Of a stretch of 64,000 bases of DNA, positions 17,164 to 26,340 are shown piece after piece; position 1 is the first letter of the stretch; each line of letters begins with the position of its first letter. Both the position numbers and the translations under genes were made by a program. The DNA is from an uncultured Clostridia bacterium (lineage in GTDB: Bacteria; Bacillota; Clostridia; Christensenellales; Aristaeellaceae): positions 1 through 64,000 of the forward strand of contig CANOHT010000008.1 of assembly GCA_947565865.1 (NCBI GenBank), read 5' to 3'. The notes beneath the pieces are model-generated. The model searched no databases and was not told the DNA's origin. It saw only the letters and a list, made by a program, of their open reading frames with translations.

Positions 17164-17244
17164 CATAATTTTATGAGGCAAAAGTATATTTTGCTGTCAC
17201 AAAGGCGGATATCCGCAGTCTAATCTAATAGGAGGTGGAAATCC

Positions 17245-18096
17245 ATGAATGGGAAAACCAATGAAGAATGGCTGGTCTTGGTCGATCAGGCCCTGGCGGG
17301 AAACGGCGAGGCGCTGGAAACGCTGGTACAGGCCATGCAGGAGACGGTATTCAATTTCAGCCTTCGGATGCTGGGCTCCTTTGCTGACGCGGAGGACGCT
17401 GCCCAGGAGATCCTGCTGAAGGTGATTACACACCTGGCTGATTTCCGGCGGGAGAGCGCCTTTGGTACCTGGGTGTTCAGCATCGCGGCGAACCATTTGA
17501 AGGACTATAAGAAGCATATGTTCGCCGCGCATCCGCTCAGCTTTGAATTTTATGGGGCTGATATTGAACATGCCAAGATCAGCGGCATTCCAGACCTGAC
17601 CCAGGATGTGGACAAGGCGCTGCTGGCGGAGGAGCTGAAGCTGTCCTGCACCAATGTGATGCTGCAATGCCTGGACCCGGAAAGCCGGTGTATTTTCATC
17701 CTGGGCACCATGTTCAAGGTGGACAGCCGGATGGCGGGGGACATTCTGGGCATGACGGCGGAGGCGTACCGTCAGCGGCTGTCCCGGACGCGCAGAAAGA
17801 TGGCGGACTTCCTTTCCGCCTACTGCGGTGAATATGGCCAGGGAAAGTGCCATTGCCGGGATCGGCTGAATTATGCCATCCAGAGCCACAGGCTTCAGCC
17901 AGACTGCCTGCCGTACACTGCGGTCAAGACGGTGCCCATGGAAACCATGGTGGAGGTCAAGACGGCGATGGAAAGCATTGACGACCTGTCGCAGCAGTTC
18001 ACCTTCTGCAAGGCATATGCGTCGCCGGAAACGCTGAGACAGTCCATTGAGGCTTTCCTGGCGTCCTCCTTGGCCGGGGCTGTCAAGCGTCCATAA
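17245..18096 (+). CDS. ECF-type RNA polymerase sigma factor with C-terminal extension
   Basis: 283 residues, about 100 longer than a minimal ECF factor. Region 2 spans about 17-90 (NFSLRMLGSFADAEDAAQEI, SAFGTWVFSIAANHLKD) and region 4 about 130-185 (DILGMTAEAYRQRLSRTRRKM). The tail has a Cys cluster, YCGEYGQGKCHCRDR, then LQPDCLPY. Similar tails are known in some ECF groups and may sense metal or redox state or hold the factor inactive. No anti-sigma gene adjoins. GGAGGTGG lies upstream of the ATG. Confidence 0.85.
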   Translation: MNGKTNEEWLVLVDQALAGNGEALETLVQAMQETVFNFSLRMLGSFADAEDAAQEILLKVITHLADFRRESAFGTWVFSIAANHLKDYKKHMFAAHPLSFEFYGADIEHAKISGIPDLTQDVDKALLAEELKLSCTNVMLQCLDPESRCIFILGTMFKVDSRMAGDILGMTAEAYRQRLSRTRRKMADFLSAYCGEYGQGKCHCRDRLNYAIQSHRLQPDCLPYTAVKTVPMETMVEVKTAMESIDDLSQQFTFCKAYASPETLRQSIEAFLASSLAGAVKRP

Positions 18097-18113
18097 GGAA
18101 GGGAGCGTATACG

Positions 18114-18797
18114 ATGGAACTGCAAAGTGTAAAGGCCTATTTGACGGAGCTTCAAGCAAACAACAACAGGGATTGGTATCATGCCCACAAGCAGGATTTT
18201 GTCCGCGCCAACGCTGACTTCGAGGCATTCATCGGGGCTGTTATGGAGGGGATCAGCGCCTTCGACCCGGATGCGGCCAGCCATCATCCTAAGGATTTGA
18301 CCTTCAAGCTGGTTCGGGATACTCGGTTCAGTCATGACAAGTCGCCCTACCAGCCCGCTTTTCGGGCGCACATCGGTCCCAAGGGCAAGCTGCCCATCCC
18401 GGTGGGATATTATATCATGCTTAAACCGGGGAATCAGTCCTTCCTGGGCGGCGGCCTCTTTGCTGATATGTTCAAGGACGCCACGGCCATGGTACGTCAG
18501 GCCATTGCGGACAAGCCGGAGGAATGGGCGGACATCCTGGCTGCGCCGTCCTTCTCAGAGTATTTTACTGTGGGGGGGACTGCGCTGAAGAAGGTGCCGG
18601 CGGGCTTTGATCCCGAGCATCCTCAGGCGGCGTACCTCAAGCACAAAAGCTGGTATCTGGAGGTTCCGATTCAGGATGAGGAGCTGGATGACGCGGAGCG
18701 GCTGGTGGATCAAGCGGTCAGCATGTTCGCGCGGATGAAGCCCTTTCATGATTTCCTGAATGACGCGCTTGCCAAGTTTGAAATGCCGAGTCGGTAA
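18114..18797 (+). CDS. DUF2461 family protein (TIGR02453)
   Basis: 227 residues of the DUF2461 family. Recognisable blocks are LTELQANNNRDWYHAHK near the start, DLTFKLVRDTRFSHDKSPYQPAFRAHI split across the middle, GYYIMLKPGNQSFLGGGL, and LKHKSWYLEVPI near the end. The family has no assigned reaction. It begins 17 bases after the sigma-factor stop, with GGAAGGGAG upstream, so the two are probably co-transcribed. Confidence 0.85.
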   Translation: MELQSVKAYLTELQANNNRDWYHAHKQDFVRANADFEAFIGAVMEGISAFDPDAASHHPKDLTFKLVRDTRFSHDKSPYQPAFRAHIGPKGKLPIPVGYYIMLKPGNQSFLGGGLFADMFKDATAMVRQAIADKPEEWADILAAPSFSEYFTVGGTALKKVPAGFDPEHPQAAYLKHKSWYLEVPIQDEELDDAERLVDQAVSMFARMKPFHDFLNDALAKFEMPSR

Positions 18798-19233
18798 AAC
18801 CAGGTTTTTTTCTACCTGAAATGGGCCGGGAAAGAGCGTGGGCGCAAAAGCAACCGTAGGCCGACGCAGACCGGGCACAAGCGCCGGTGTCAAGATACGG
18901 TTTCGGATTCCTGTGACCGGCGGAAGGGCGGCATATGCCGCCCTGTTCCCGAATCTGCTGATCTGCGAGGCCGTGTATGAAGCTCCTTCGTCCCCGTTTA
19001 CAAAGCCTGGGACGGGGAACCGTTCCTGCAAAAGCTCGGCCCGGCATGAACGATGAGGCTGTCAAGGCGGCGGGTATGCGGATGCGTATGAGTTCTTCCG
19101 GCCGATGACGGATGGCCTCGGCTTCCATCATGAGGGCACCACCGTCCTGCGGGTCGGCTCGCTGGGCATGACAAGTATGCGCAATGCGTCAGCTGCCCGG
19201 CGACTGAAGTGATATGACCGCCGCGAATAACAG
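18798..19233. other. Gene-free stretch with a 20-bp palindrome
   Basis: I see no supportable gene here. Short open frames on both strands lack ribosome sites and known motifs. A perfect palindrome AGGGCGGCATATGCCGCCCT lies at 18925-18944. A small CAGGT/ACCTG hairpin with T-run at 18803-18821 could end the DUF2461 transcript. The remainder may be decayed coding DNA. Confidence 0.5.
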
Positions 19234-19274
19234 AAAGGGACTTCCGAGACAGTGTTGTCTCGGAAGTCCCTTTT
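19234..19274. terminator. Bidirectional terminator
   Basis: AAAGGGACTTCCGAGACA and GTCTCGGAAGTCCCTTTT form a long, nearly perfect stem with A and T tracts at the ends. On the minus strand it ends the FAD oxidoreductase gene 22 bases after its stop. Confidence 0.9.
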
Positions 19275-19295
19275 ATGCTTGTCTGACTGCTTGAA

Positions 19296-20672
19296 TCAGG
19301 CATCCTTATCCGCGATGCAGCGGGCCACATGGACGCCGCTGGCGGAGGCGTGGGAAAGGCTGTGGGTAACGCCGGAGCCGTCTCCGATGATATACAGGCC
19401 CTTGTGGCAGGATTCCAGGCTGTCGTCCAGCTCCACCTCCATGTTGTAGAACTTGACCTCCACGCCATAGAGCAGGGTATCGTCGTTGGCCGTGCCGGGA
19501 GCGATCTTGTCCAGGGCATAGACCATCTCGATGATGCCGTCCAGGATGCGCTTGGGCAGTACCAGAGAGAGATCGCCGGGGGTGGCGGCCAGGGTGGGCC
19601 GGGTGGTGCACTCCGCGATGCGGGCGGCGGTGGAGCGGCGGCCGCGGATCAGATCGCCGAAGCGCTGAAGGATCACGCCGCCCCCCAGCATATTGGACAG
19701 CCGGGCAATGGATTCGCCGTAGCCGTTGCTGTCCTTAAAGGGCTCGGAAAACTGCTTGGCCACCAGCAGGGCGAAGTTGGTGTTCTCCGTCTTCATGGCG
19801 TCATCCTCATAGCTGTGGCCGTTGACGGTGACGATGCCGTTGGTGTTTTCGTTCACCACGATGCCCCGGGGGTTCATGCAGAAGGTGCGCACCCGATCCT
19901 CGAATTTCTCCGTGCGATAAACGATTTTGCTCTCATAGAGCTGATCGGTGAGGTGAGCGAAGATCAGCGCGGGCAGCTCCACGCGCACGCCGATGTCCAC
20001 GCGGTTGCTGCGGGTGGGGATAGACATCTCCCGGCAGACGGTTTCCATCCATTTGCTGCCGCTGCGGCCTACGGAGACGATGCACTGCCGGCAGGCGAAC
20101 CAGTCGTCGTTGGCCTGTACCTCGTAGCCCTCCGCCGTTTTGCGAATGTGCTGGACGGGGGACTGAAAGCGGAAGTCGATCTTGTCCTTGAGCTCGGCAT
20201 AGAGGTTTTCCAGCACCTTGTAGTTGATGTCCGTGCCCAGATGGCGTACCTGAGCGTTGAGCAGCTGCAGCTTGTTTTGCAGGCACTGCTTTTTGATGTC
20301 CGAGCCGGCGGTGGAGTACATTCGTGTTCCCTCACCGCCGTGACGGACGTTCAGCTCGTCCACATAGCGCATGAGCTCAAGGGCCTTGTCTCGGCCCACA
20401 TGCTCATAGAGTGTACCGCCGAAGTCGTTGGTGATGTTGTATTTGCCGTCGGAGAAGGCGCCCGCGCCGCCAAAGCCGCTCATGATGGCGCAGCTTTTGC
20501 AGCGCACACAGCTTTTCACCTTGTCGCCGTCAATGGGGCAATGGCGGCGGTCCAGGGCATAGCCGGCCTCGAAGACGGCCACCGTCTTCTCCGGGCAGCG
20601 CAGGGCCAGCTCGTAGGCGGAAAAGATGCCGCCGGGGCCAGCGCCGACGATGATGATGTCATATTGCTTCAT
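19296..20672 (-). CDS. FAD-dependent oxidoreductase (COG2509-like)
   Basis: 458 residues. An N-terminal Rossmann motif GAGPGG (10-15) with the acidic E35 of VFEAG binds FAD. Next comes a Cys cluster CVRCKSCAIMSGFGGAGAFSDGK-type segment split over residues 55-77, characteristic of the COG2509 dehydrogenase-like flavoproteins related to HI0933. The C-terminal IIGDGSGVTHSLSHASASG is the second FAD motif. The four nearby Cys residues could be a metal or redox site. Substrate unknown. AGGAG precedes the ATG, and terminators on both sides make it a single-gene unit. Confidence 0.88.
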   Translation of the reverse strand: MKQYDIIIVGAGPGGIFSAYELALRCPEKTVAVFEAGYALDRRHCPIDGDKVKSCVRCKSCAIMSGFGGAGAFSDGKYNITNDFGGTLYEHVGRDKALELMRYVDELNVRHGGEGTRMYSTAGSDIKKQCLQNKLQLLNAQVRHLGTDINYKVLENLYAELKDKIDFRFQSPVQHIRKTAEGYEVQANDDWFACRQCIVSVGRSGSKWMETVCREMSIPTRSNRVDIGVRVELPALIFAHLTDQLYESKIVYRTEKFEDRVRTFCMNPRGIVVNENTNGIVTVNGHSYEDDAMKTENTNFALLVAKQFSEPFKDSNGYGESIARLSNMLGGGVILQRFGDLIRGRRSTAARIAECTTRPTLAATPGDLSLVLPKRILDGIIEMVYALDKIAPGTANDDTLLYGVEVKFYNMEVELDDSLESCHKGLYIIGDGSGVTHSLSHASASGVHVARCIADKDA

Positions 20673-20706
20673 GGTGTGTGCTCCTTCAGGGGCTATTCAG
20701 CCCATC

Positions 20707-20743
20707 AAAAGGGGCTGAGGGTTACGCAATGGCGCCTCAGCCC
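20707..20743 (-). terminator. Terminator closing the sugar ABC operon
   Basis: On the minus strand GGGCTGAGG pairs with CCTCAGCCC, followed by CTTTT. It lies about 70 bases after the RarA-like gene. Confidence 0.85.
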
Positions 20744-20810
20744 TGAAATTTCGGTCGATGATACGGGGCTCGTCCGTCCTCAGCGGGCTGATGTCCCTGA
20801 GGAGGAAGGG

Positions 20811-21431
20811 TCAATACTGCCAGGAATTGAAATCAAAGGCATCGGGGCCCTTTTCGTCCTGCTTGCCGCTTTCCAGCAGCGTCTTGTACTTTTCGTAAAT
20901 CTCCTGGGCGCCCTCGGTCTCAAAGTACGGCTCCACGCGGCTGGCCTCGGTCAGGAAATGATAGACGTCCCGGCCCATGGCACGGCCCCGGACGGTGTGC
21001 ATATCCAAGGCGTAATCCGGCACCTCGAACTTCTCGCCCTTGGCAAACTCATGGTTCAGCAGGTTCTTCACATGGTCGCTGGAGCGTTCCTTGGGCTGAC
21101 GGCAAAGGAAGCGGATGGCATGGACGAAGAACATGGGGCGATCACCGTCGTTGTAGGGGAACTCCTGCCGCATCTTGAACAGGGTATAGATCAGGTTGGG
21201 AGCGGCGGGATTGCCAAAGCCGATGTCCTCCACGCTGATGCACAGCAGGCGGCGCCACAGCTTCTCCTCAAACTGGGGACTGGTGACGTACATTTCATAG
21301 GCGGCATGGAGGGCGTCGTTCTCGTTGCCCCGGCGGATCGCCTTTTGCAGCATGGCGACCATTTCATCGCCGGCATAGCCGTTGCGGGTTTTGATATTGG
21401 ACCAGGGATCGTAGGACATAAAATCGCTCAT
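20811..21431 (-). CDS. Stand-alone RarA/MgsA C-terminal-domain protein
   Basis: 206 residues resembling only the C-terminal part of the clamp-loader-like ATPase RarA (MgsA_C): IKTRNGYAGDEMVAMLQKAIRRGNE, split here by position 14-38, then AAYEMYVTSPQFEEKLWRRLL and ISVEDIGFG. No Walker A or B motif exists, so it cannot hydrolyse ATP as RarA does. In RarA this part helps oligomerise and bind partners. It starts 18 bases after the second permease gene and shares its terminator, so it is the last gene of a sugar-importer operon; the link is unexplained. Confidence 0.8.
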   Translation of the reverse strand: MSDFMSYDPWSNIKTRNGYAGDEMVAMLQKAIRRGNENDALHAAYEMYVTSPQFEEKLWRRLLCISVEDIGFGNPAAPNLIYTLFKMRQEFPYNDGDRPMFFVHAIRFLCRQPKERSSDHVKNLLNHEFAKGEKFEVPDYALDMHTVRGRAMGRDVYHFLTEASRVEPYFETEGAQEIYEKYKTLLESGKQDEKGPDAFDFNSWQY

Positions 21432-21449
21432 GGGAATAACCTCCTCATA

Positions 21450-22295
21450 TTATTCTTTCGTCGCGCCTGCGGAAAGTCCTTCTGTAATTTGCCGGTGGAA
21501 CAGGATATATAGGATCAGCGGGGGTATCAGCACCACCACGATGGCGGCGGCCAGGGTCGGCCAGGAGCCCTGCTGGGCGCTGGCGTAGTTCATCAGGAAG
21601 GTGGTCAGGGTCTTCAGCTTGGTCTTGGGCATGTACAGGTAGGGCACATACATGTCGTTGACGATGTTGACGATCTTGATGATGGCTACGGTGGCGGTGG
21701 CGGGCATCAGAAGCGGGAAGATGATCCGATAGAAGATGCCAAAGTAGCTGCATCCGTCGATCAGAGCGCTTTCATCCAGGGCGGCGGGAATTTTGCTGAC
21801 AAACTGCATGTACAGGTACAGCTGCATCAAATCCGAAGCCACATAGATGATGATGGGTGCGCCCAGACTGTTGTATAGCCCGAAGCCCTGTATCACCTTG
21901 AAGCGGGCGATTTCCACCACGAAGGTAGGCACCAGCATGCCCAGGTAGAAGCAGCCCATCACCAGAGCCTTCAGCTTGAAATCAAACCTTTGCAGACTAT
22001 AGGCTGTGACCGAGCCCAGGAGAATATTCAGCACCACGCTGACAACGGTAATCAGGGCGGTATTGCGGATGGCGGGGGCCAGCAGCTTGGCTGTCAGCAC
22101 CTTTTCATAATTGGCCCAGGTCAGCTCGTTCATCGGCGGAAGGGCCAGAGGGGAGGTGGTGGCCATGTGTGCCTGGGTCTTGACGGAGGTGAAGAAGGTG
22201 ATGAACACAGGGCCCAGGATGATGGCCAGAATGGCTAAAGAAACCAGATATTTGGCGCCAAGGATCAGCGCCGACTTGATTTTTTCAGGTCTCAT
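21450..22295 (-). CDS. Carbohydrate ABC transporter permease, MalG-type
   Basis: 281 residues with six hydrophobic segments. The cytoplasmic EAA loop reads LDESALIDGCSYFGIFYRIIFPLLMP in part and couples to an ATPase not encoded here; many such importers in Firmicutes share a housekeeping MsmK-type ATPase. It starts 4 bases after its partner permease. Function: one half of the membrane channel of the importer whose binding protein is at 23342-24637. Confidence 0.92.
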   Translation of the reverse strand: MRPEKIKSALILGAKYLVSLAILAIILGPVFITFFTSVKTQAHMATTSPLALPPMNELTWANYEKVLTAKLLAPAIRNTALITVVSVVLNILLGSVTAYSLQRFDFKLKALVMGCFYLGMLVPTFVVEIARFKVIQGFGLYNSLGAPIIIYVASDLMQLYLYMQFVSKIPAALDESALIDGCSYFGIFYRIIFPLLMPATATVAIIKIVNIVNDMYVPYLYMPKTKLKTLTTFLMNYASAQQGSWPTLAAAIVVVLIPPLILYILFHRQITEGLSAGATKE

Positions 22296-22299
22296 GCGC

Positions 22300-23184
22300 T
22301 TACTCCTTTACAGCCTTTTTCAGCAGCAGATTCTGCAGCCCGTAGACCAGAATGACAATGACCATGATGGCCACGGCCATGGTTGCGGCCATGCCGAAGT
22401 TGTTGTATTCAAAGGCGGTGTCGATGGTGTACAGGGTGAAGGTGGAGGAGGCGTAGCCGGGGCCGCCGTTGGTCATGATAAACGGAATGTCAAAGCACTG
22501 CAGTGTGCCGCGGATGCAGTCGAACAGTACGAAGCTGAAGACCAGCCGCATGGAAGGAAGCTGGATGCGCACAAGCTGCTGCAGGGCGTTGGCCCCATCG
22601 ATTCTGCTGGCCTCCATGACATCCGTGGAAATGCTGCGCAGACCCGTGGCGAACAGGACGACATGATAGCCGAAGAAACGCCACAGAGAAACCGACGCCA
22701 GCACGAAATTCACAACATGAGGGTCGCTCAGCCATTTCTGAATCCAGCCCGACAGGCCCAGGGAGGTCAGAATCTGGTTGAAGCCGCCGTTGATGGGCGA
22801 GAAGAAATACGAAAAGGAGTAGGACATGCCCACGCCGTTGAGGATAAAGGGCAGGAAGGCAATGGTTTTAACGAAATTGGCGCCGCGGAAGCGGGTATTG
22901 AGCATGGCGGCGACGCACAGCTCAAGGGGCATCAGGATCATGTGAGCCATGAGATAGATGAAGTTGTTGCGCAGGGACAGCCACAAATCCGGCGATTTGG
23001 TGAACATATCCACATAGTTGCCCAGGCCGATGACCTCCCGGGTGGGGGAAACGCCGTTCCAGTTGGTCATGCTTATGGCGATCAGATCCACGGAGGGATA
23101 CACCACAAAAAGCATCAGCAGTGCGACCGGGATCACCAGACTGACGAGAATGAAAAGGTTGCGTTGGCGCGAGAGTGTTTTCAT
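22300..23184 (-). CDS. Carbohydrate ABC transporter permease, MalF-type
   Basis: 294 residues from the ATG at 23184, which has AGGAG ten bases upstream; an earlier GTG in frame at 23241 has none. Six membrane segments, MTNWNGVSP and VGLGNY-like periplasmic loop typical of MalF/UgpA proteins, and the EAA loop VMEASRIDGANALQQLVRIQLP. It pairs with the following permease to import a sugar or oligosaccharide. Confidence 0.92.
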   Translation of the reverse strand: MKTLSRQRNLFILVSLVIPVALLMLFVVYPSVDLIAISMTNWNGVSPTREVIGLGNYVDMFTKSPDLWLSLRNNFIYLMAHMILMPLELCVAAMLNTRFRGANFVKTIAFLPFILNGVGMSYSFSYFFSPINGGFNQILTSLGLSGWIQKWLSDPHVVNFVLASVSLWRFFGYHVVLFATGLRSISTDVMEASRIDGANALQQLVRIQLPSMRLVFSFVLFDCIRGTLQCFDIPFIMTNGGPGYASSTFTLYTIDTAFEYNNFGMAATMAVAIMVIVILVYGLQNLLLKKAVKE

Positions 23185-23341
23185 ACGCTGCGGGCTCCTG
23201 TTCCGGCGGTTGATGGGGGAGAAACAACCAAGCACGCGCACATACCATCAGGGATTGCCGTTTGGCGGCATGTGCGCGTGCTGTGAAGGGAGGCGCAGCC
23301 CGGAGCGCTGGGGCTCCAGGCCGCGGCCTGCTTGCGGTGGT

Positions 23342-24637
23342 TTAGTTCATGCCCAGCTTGGCACGGGCAGCCGCCCAGTCGGCATCCATCTTGGCGAAGG
23401 CGGCCTCCAGATCGAAGCCATCCATCAGCATTTCGGTGCCGAAGCGGTTGTAGTCAAACTTGCACTCGGACACGATGGCGGTGTAGTCATCACCGCCGCC
23501 CAGGTAGCCAACCACCTGAAGCTCGGGCTGCTCGGCATCGGCAAAGGACATGTAGTAATCCCGATCCTTGTGGATGGTGGTCATGGTGCTGTCGCTGGCC
23601 AGGGTCTTGATGTAGTCCTCATACCAGTCGGCGGAGAAGAAGAACTCCACGAACTCCTTGGCCAGGGCGGCGTTCTCGTTGTTGGCGGGCACACCCATGT
23701 AGAAGTCGCCCTGCACGATGTGGTTGAAGGAGCCGTCCTCGGTGGTGTAGGGCATATAGAAGGTCTTCAGGTTGGTCAGGTCAACGCCGCTGTTCTTGAT
23801 CTTGGCCAGGCCCATGGAGTTGTCAGCCATCATGGTGGCGCTCTTGTTCAGGAACAGGCTCAGGGCCTGGTCGTAGCCGATGCCCAGAGGATCGCTGCCC
23901 AGCACACCGAGCTTGATCAGGTTGTAGACCTTGGTATAGGCCTCGCGAACAGGCTCGCCCTCAGCGAAGGGATGATCCTTGGTGGCCATCACGTCCCACA
24001 TATTGCCCACGCCGCTGAAGCTGGCGGGCGCGTACTCCATCAGGGGGTACAGGGGCCAGCTGTCCTTGGCGCCCACGGCCAGGGCCGCGAAGGTGGGATC
24101 ATTGGCGCTGTAATAGGTCTGCAGGGTCTCGCAGACGGCGACGAACTCGTCCCAGGTCTTGGGCACGGAAACGCCGGCAGCCTCGAACATATCAGCCCAG
24201 TAGAACACATAGTCCTCGGAGCGCTTCTCGGGAATGCCCAGCACCACGCCGTCCACAGCGTAGTCCATGGCCATCACATTGTTCTTGGTGGCATCCAGGT
24301 CGCTCAGGTCGCTCATGTACTCCTTGAAGACCGGGAAATAACGGGTCTGCAGGTACATGACGTCGGGCAGCTCGTTGGCGGCGGCGCGAATCTTCATGGA
24401 CTTGAAGTACTCGTCATCCTTGAACTCCTCGATCTCGATGGTCACATTGGGGTACTTCTCCTGGAAGCGGCCCTCCAGATCCAGCTCGTCAAAGAGCAGC
24501 ATGGCCTCGTTATCATAGGTAGCGAAGGTCAGCGTGGCCTTGATGTTGGTGTCAACGGCGCCATCCTCAGCGGCGGCAAAGCCGATCACACCCTGCATCA
24601 GGGTCAGGCACAGGAGCAGGGCAAAAAGCTTCTTCAT
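23342..24637 (-). CDS. Extracellular sugar-binding protein of ABC importer
   Basis: 431 residues, family 1 solute-binding protein. The signal peptide is about 1-23 (MKKLFALLLCLTLMQGVIG, then AAA-ED). There is no clear lipobox before the cleavage site. The mature part shows the periplasmic-binding fold (ATLTFATYDNE, LPDVMYLQTRYFPVF, VPKTWDEFVAVCETL, FLNKSATMMADNS). The ATG at 24637 has GAGGAGG nine bases upstream. An extended -10 at 24687 suggests its own promoter in addition to read-through from the two-component genes. Confidence 0.92.
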   Translation of the reverse strand: MKKLFALLLCLTLMQGVIGFAAAEDGAVDTNIKATLTFATYDNEAMLLFDELDLEGRFQEKYPNVTIEIEEFKDDEYFKSMKIRAAANELPDVMYLQTRYFPVFKEYMSDLSDLDATKNNVMAMDYAVDGVVLGIPEKRSEDYVFYWADMFEAAGVSVPKTWDEFVAVCETLQTYYSANDPTFAALAVGAKDSWPLYPLMEYAPASFSGVGNMWDVMATKDHPFAEGEPVREAYTKVYNLIKLGVLGSDPLGIGYDQALSLFLNKSATMMADNSMGLAKIKNSGVDLTNLKTFYMPYTTEDGSFNHIVQGDFYMGVPANNENAALAKEFVEFFFSADWYEDYIKTLASDSTMTTIHKDRDYYMSFADAEQPELQVVGYLGGGDDYTAIVSECKFDYNRFGTEMLMDGFDLEAAFAKMDADWAAARAKLGMN

Positions 24638-24686
24638 GATTCCTAACCTCCTCAATGTCGTGTGTCACGGAAACGGAAACAGCGCT

Positions 24687-24692
24687 ATTATA
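24687..24692 (-). promoter_or_regulatory. Extended -10 promoter for the sugar-binding protein gene
   Basis: On the minus strand TGCTATAAT, an extended -10, about 45 bases upstream of the start. No convincing -35 hexamer exists, which fits a promoter that needs the neighbouring YesN-type activator. Confidence 0.6.
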
Positions 24693-24780
24693 GCAAAAAA
24701 GAGGAGGGGAAGGAATGACCTCCGGTTTGATATGTTTGACAAATGGTTCAAAATTTCGACAGGATACCTGGCGCAGGCTG

Positions 24781-26340
24781 CTATTCCTTTTTTCGGCAGG
24801 CGGAGGGCGTCTGCCCGGTGACTTTCTTAAAGACGCGGATGAAGTGCTCCATGGAGCCGTAGCCGACCTTCCGGGCGACGGCGTAGATTTTCATGTCGGT
24901 ATGGGCCAGCAGCTCCTGGGCCGCGGCGACGCGCACGCCGTTCAGGTAATCCGTGTAGGATACGCCAAAGCTTTTCTTAAACAGAGTGGAGAAATACTTT
25001 TCATTGTAGCCGAATTGGGCCGAGACCTCCGCCAGGCTCAGGTCTGAGCGAGCATGGTGATCCTTGATGTATTTGCGCACGGCCAGGAAGGGCTCCTTTT
25101 CCGGCGCACTATAGCTCTCCCGGATGTATTCCGCGATGAGCCGAACGGTGGACACGAAGAAGATTTCGATGTCGCGCTGACTCTCCATGGCATGGAGACG
25201 ATGATACAGCTGATGCTCAAGGCCAAGCTTGTACGCGATCTGGACATCAATAAAGCCGATGTCATAGTAGAGGATGAACAGCTGCTCCAGGGCCAGATGG
25301 CGGGCATCCGCCAGGGAAAGGGCGTGTATCCGCTGGGCAATGGCGGCCTGCTCCTGGGCAATTACCGCGCCGTCAGCGTCGATGACGGCCTGAACCAGCG
25401 CCGGGCGAAGCCTGTTTGAAGCCAGGCTCAGCGGGTTAAAGCGGTCGTAGACCCGTTCGTCATACACGCATCCGGGACCCAGCACATAGCGCAGGGTGGT
25501 GTTGAGTTCCGCCTGCTCCAGGGCGGGATAAAAGGCCTTGTCCGGCGCTGGTGCGTCCACATAGGCAAGCCCGACTGTGCAGGAAATGTTCATATAGTTT
25601 TTCCACGCCTTTTTCACCGTGCGGACGAAGGCGGCGGCGCTGTCCCGGCTGCGGCCTTCCAGGGCCAGAGAATAAAAGAGAAAGTGCCGGGAGGCGTCGA
25701 AGGAGTAGAAGCCGTCGCAGTCCCGGAACGCAGGCACCTGCCGGGCCAGTTTGGTCAGCGGGTCGATAAGGGCGGAGGCGGCGTCGCTGCCAAAGCGCGG
25801 CAGCTCCCGATACAGATCGTCCACAAAGAGGCAGGCCAGCACATAGCCCGCCCGAAGTCCCGGCAGCGCGGAGGGCCTGGCGGCATGGCGGATTACCTCG
25901 GACAGAACGCCGCTGACATCCGTTGCCGTCGCGCCGTCAGACTGACCGGGAGCGGCGACACGGTTGTCCAGCTGGGAGCGGACAGCGCGCAGAATGCCGC
26001 GCAGATGCTCGTCGTTCAACTCCTGCTTGAGCACATAGTCCATAGCGCCCTTCTTGAAGGCCTCCTTGACCAGGGGGAAGTCGTCGAAGGCGCTGAGAAT
26101 CACCACCACCGGGGTCTGCCCCAGCGTCCGAACGGCGTCCATCAGTTCCAGACCCGTGCAAACCGGCATTCGGATGTCCGTCAGGATCAGATCCACCGGC
26201 TGGGTGCGCAGGGCGTCAAGGGCTTCCCGGCCGTTCTTGTAACAGCCGCGCAGGATGAAGCCCTCCGCGGGCCAATCCACCATCTTTTCTATGGCGGCGC
26301 GCACCAGAATCTCGTCATCAATCACGATAGCGGAATACAT
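24781..26340 (-). CDS. YesN-type response regulator with AraC DNA-binding domain
   Basis: 519 residues. The receiver domain (1-125) has IDDE and phospho-acceptor Asp55 in LTDIRMP, with Lys104 region LSAFDDF...YVLK. A middle region of about 270 residues is family-specific. The C-terminal AraC pair of helix-turn-helix motifs spans about 415-515 (LSLAEVSAQFGYNEKYFSTLFKKSFG, AVARKVGYGSMEHFIRVFKKVTGQTP in two blocks). Its start overlaps the kinase stop by one base (TGATG). It very likely activates the adjacent importer operon. Confidence 0.92.
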   Translation of the reverse strand: MYSAIVIDDEILVRAAIEKMVDWPAEGFILRGCYKNGREALDALRTQPVDLILTDIRMPVCTGLELMDAVRTLGQTPVVVILSAFDDFPLVKEAFKKGAMDYVLKQELNDEHLRGILRAVRSQLDNRVAAPGQSDGATATDVSGVLSEVIRHAARPSALPGLRAGYVLACLFVDDLYRELPRFGSDAASALIDPLTKLARQVPAFRDCDGFYSFDASRHFLFYSLALEGRSRDSAAAFVRTVKKAWKNYMNISCTVGLAYVDAPAPDKAFYPALEQAELNTTLRYVLGPGCVYDERVYDRFNPLSLASNRLRPALVQAVIDADGAVIAQEQAAIAQRIHALSLADARHLALEQLFILYYDIGFIDVQIAYKLGLEHQLYHRLHAMESQRDIEIFFVSTVRLIAEYIRESYSAPEKEPFLAVRKYIKDHHARSDLSLAEVSAQFGYNEKYFSTLFKKSFGVSYTDYLNGVRVAAAQELLAHTDMKIYAVARKVGYGSMEHFIRVFKKVTGQTPSACRKKE

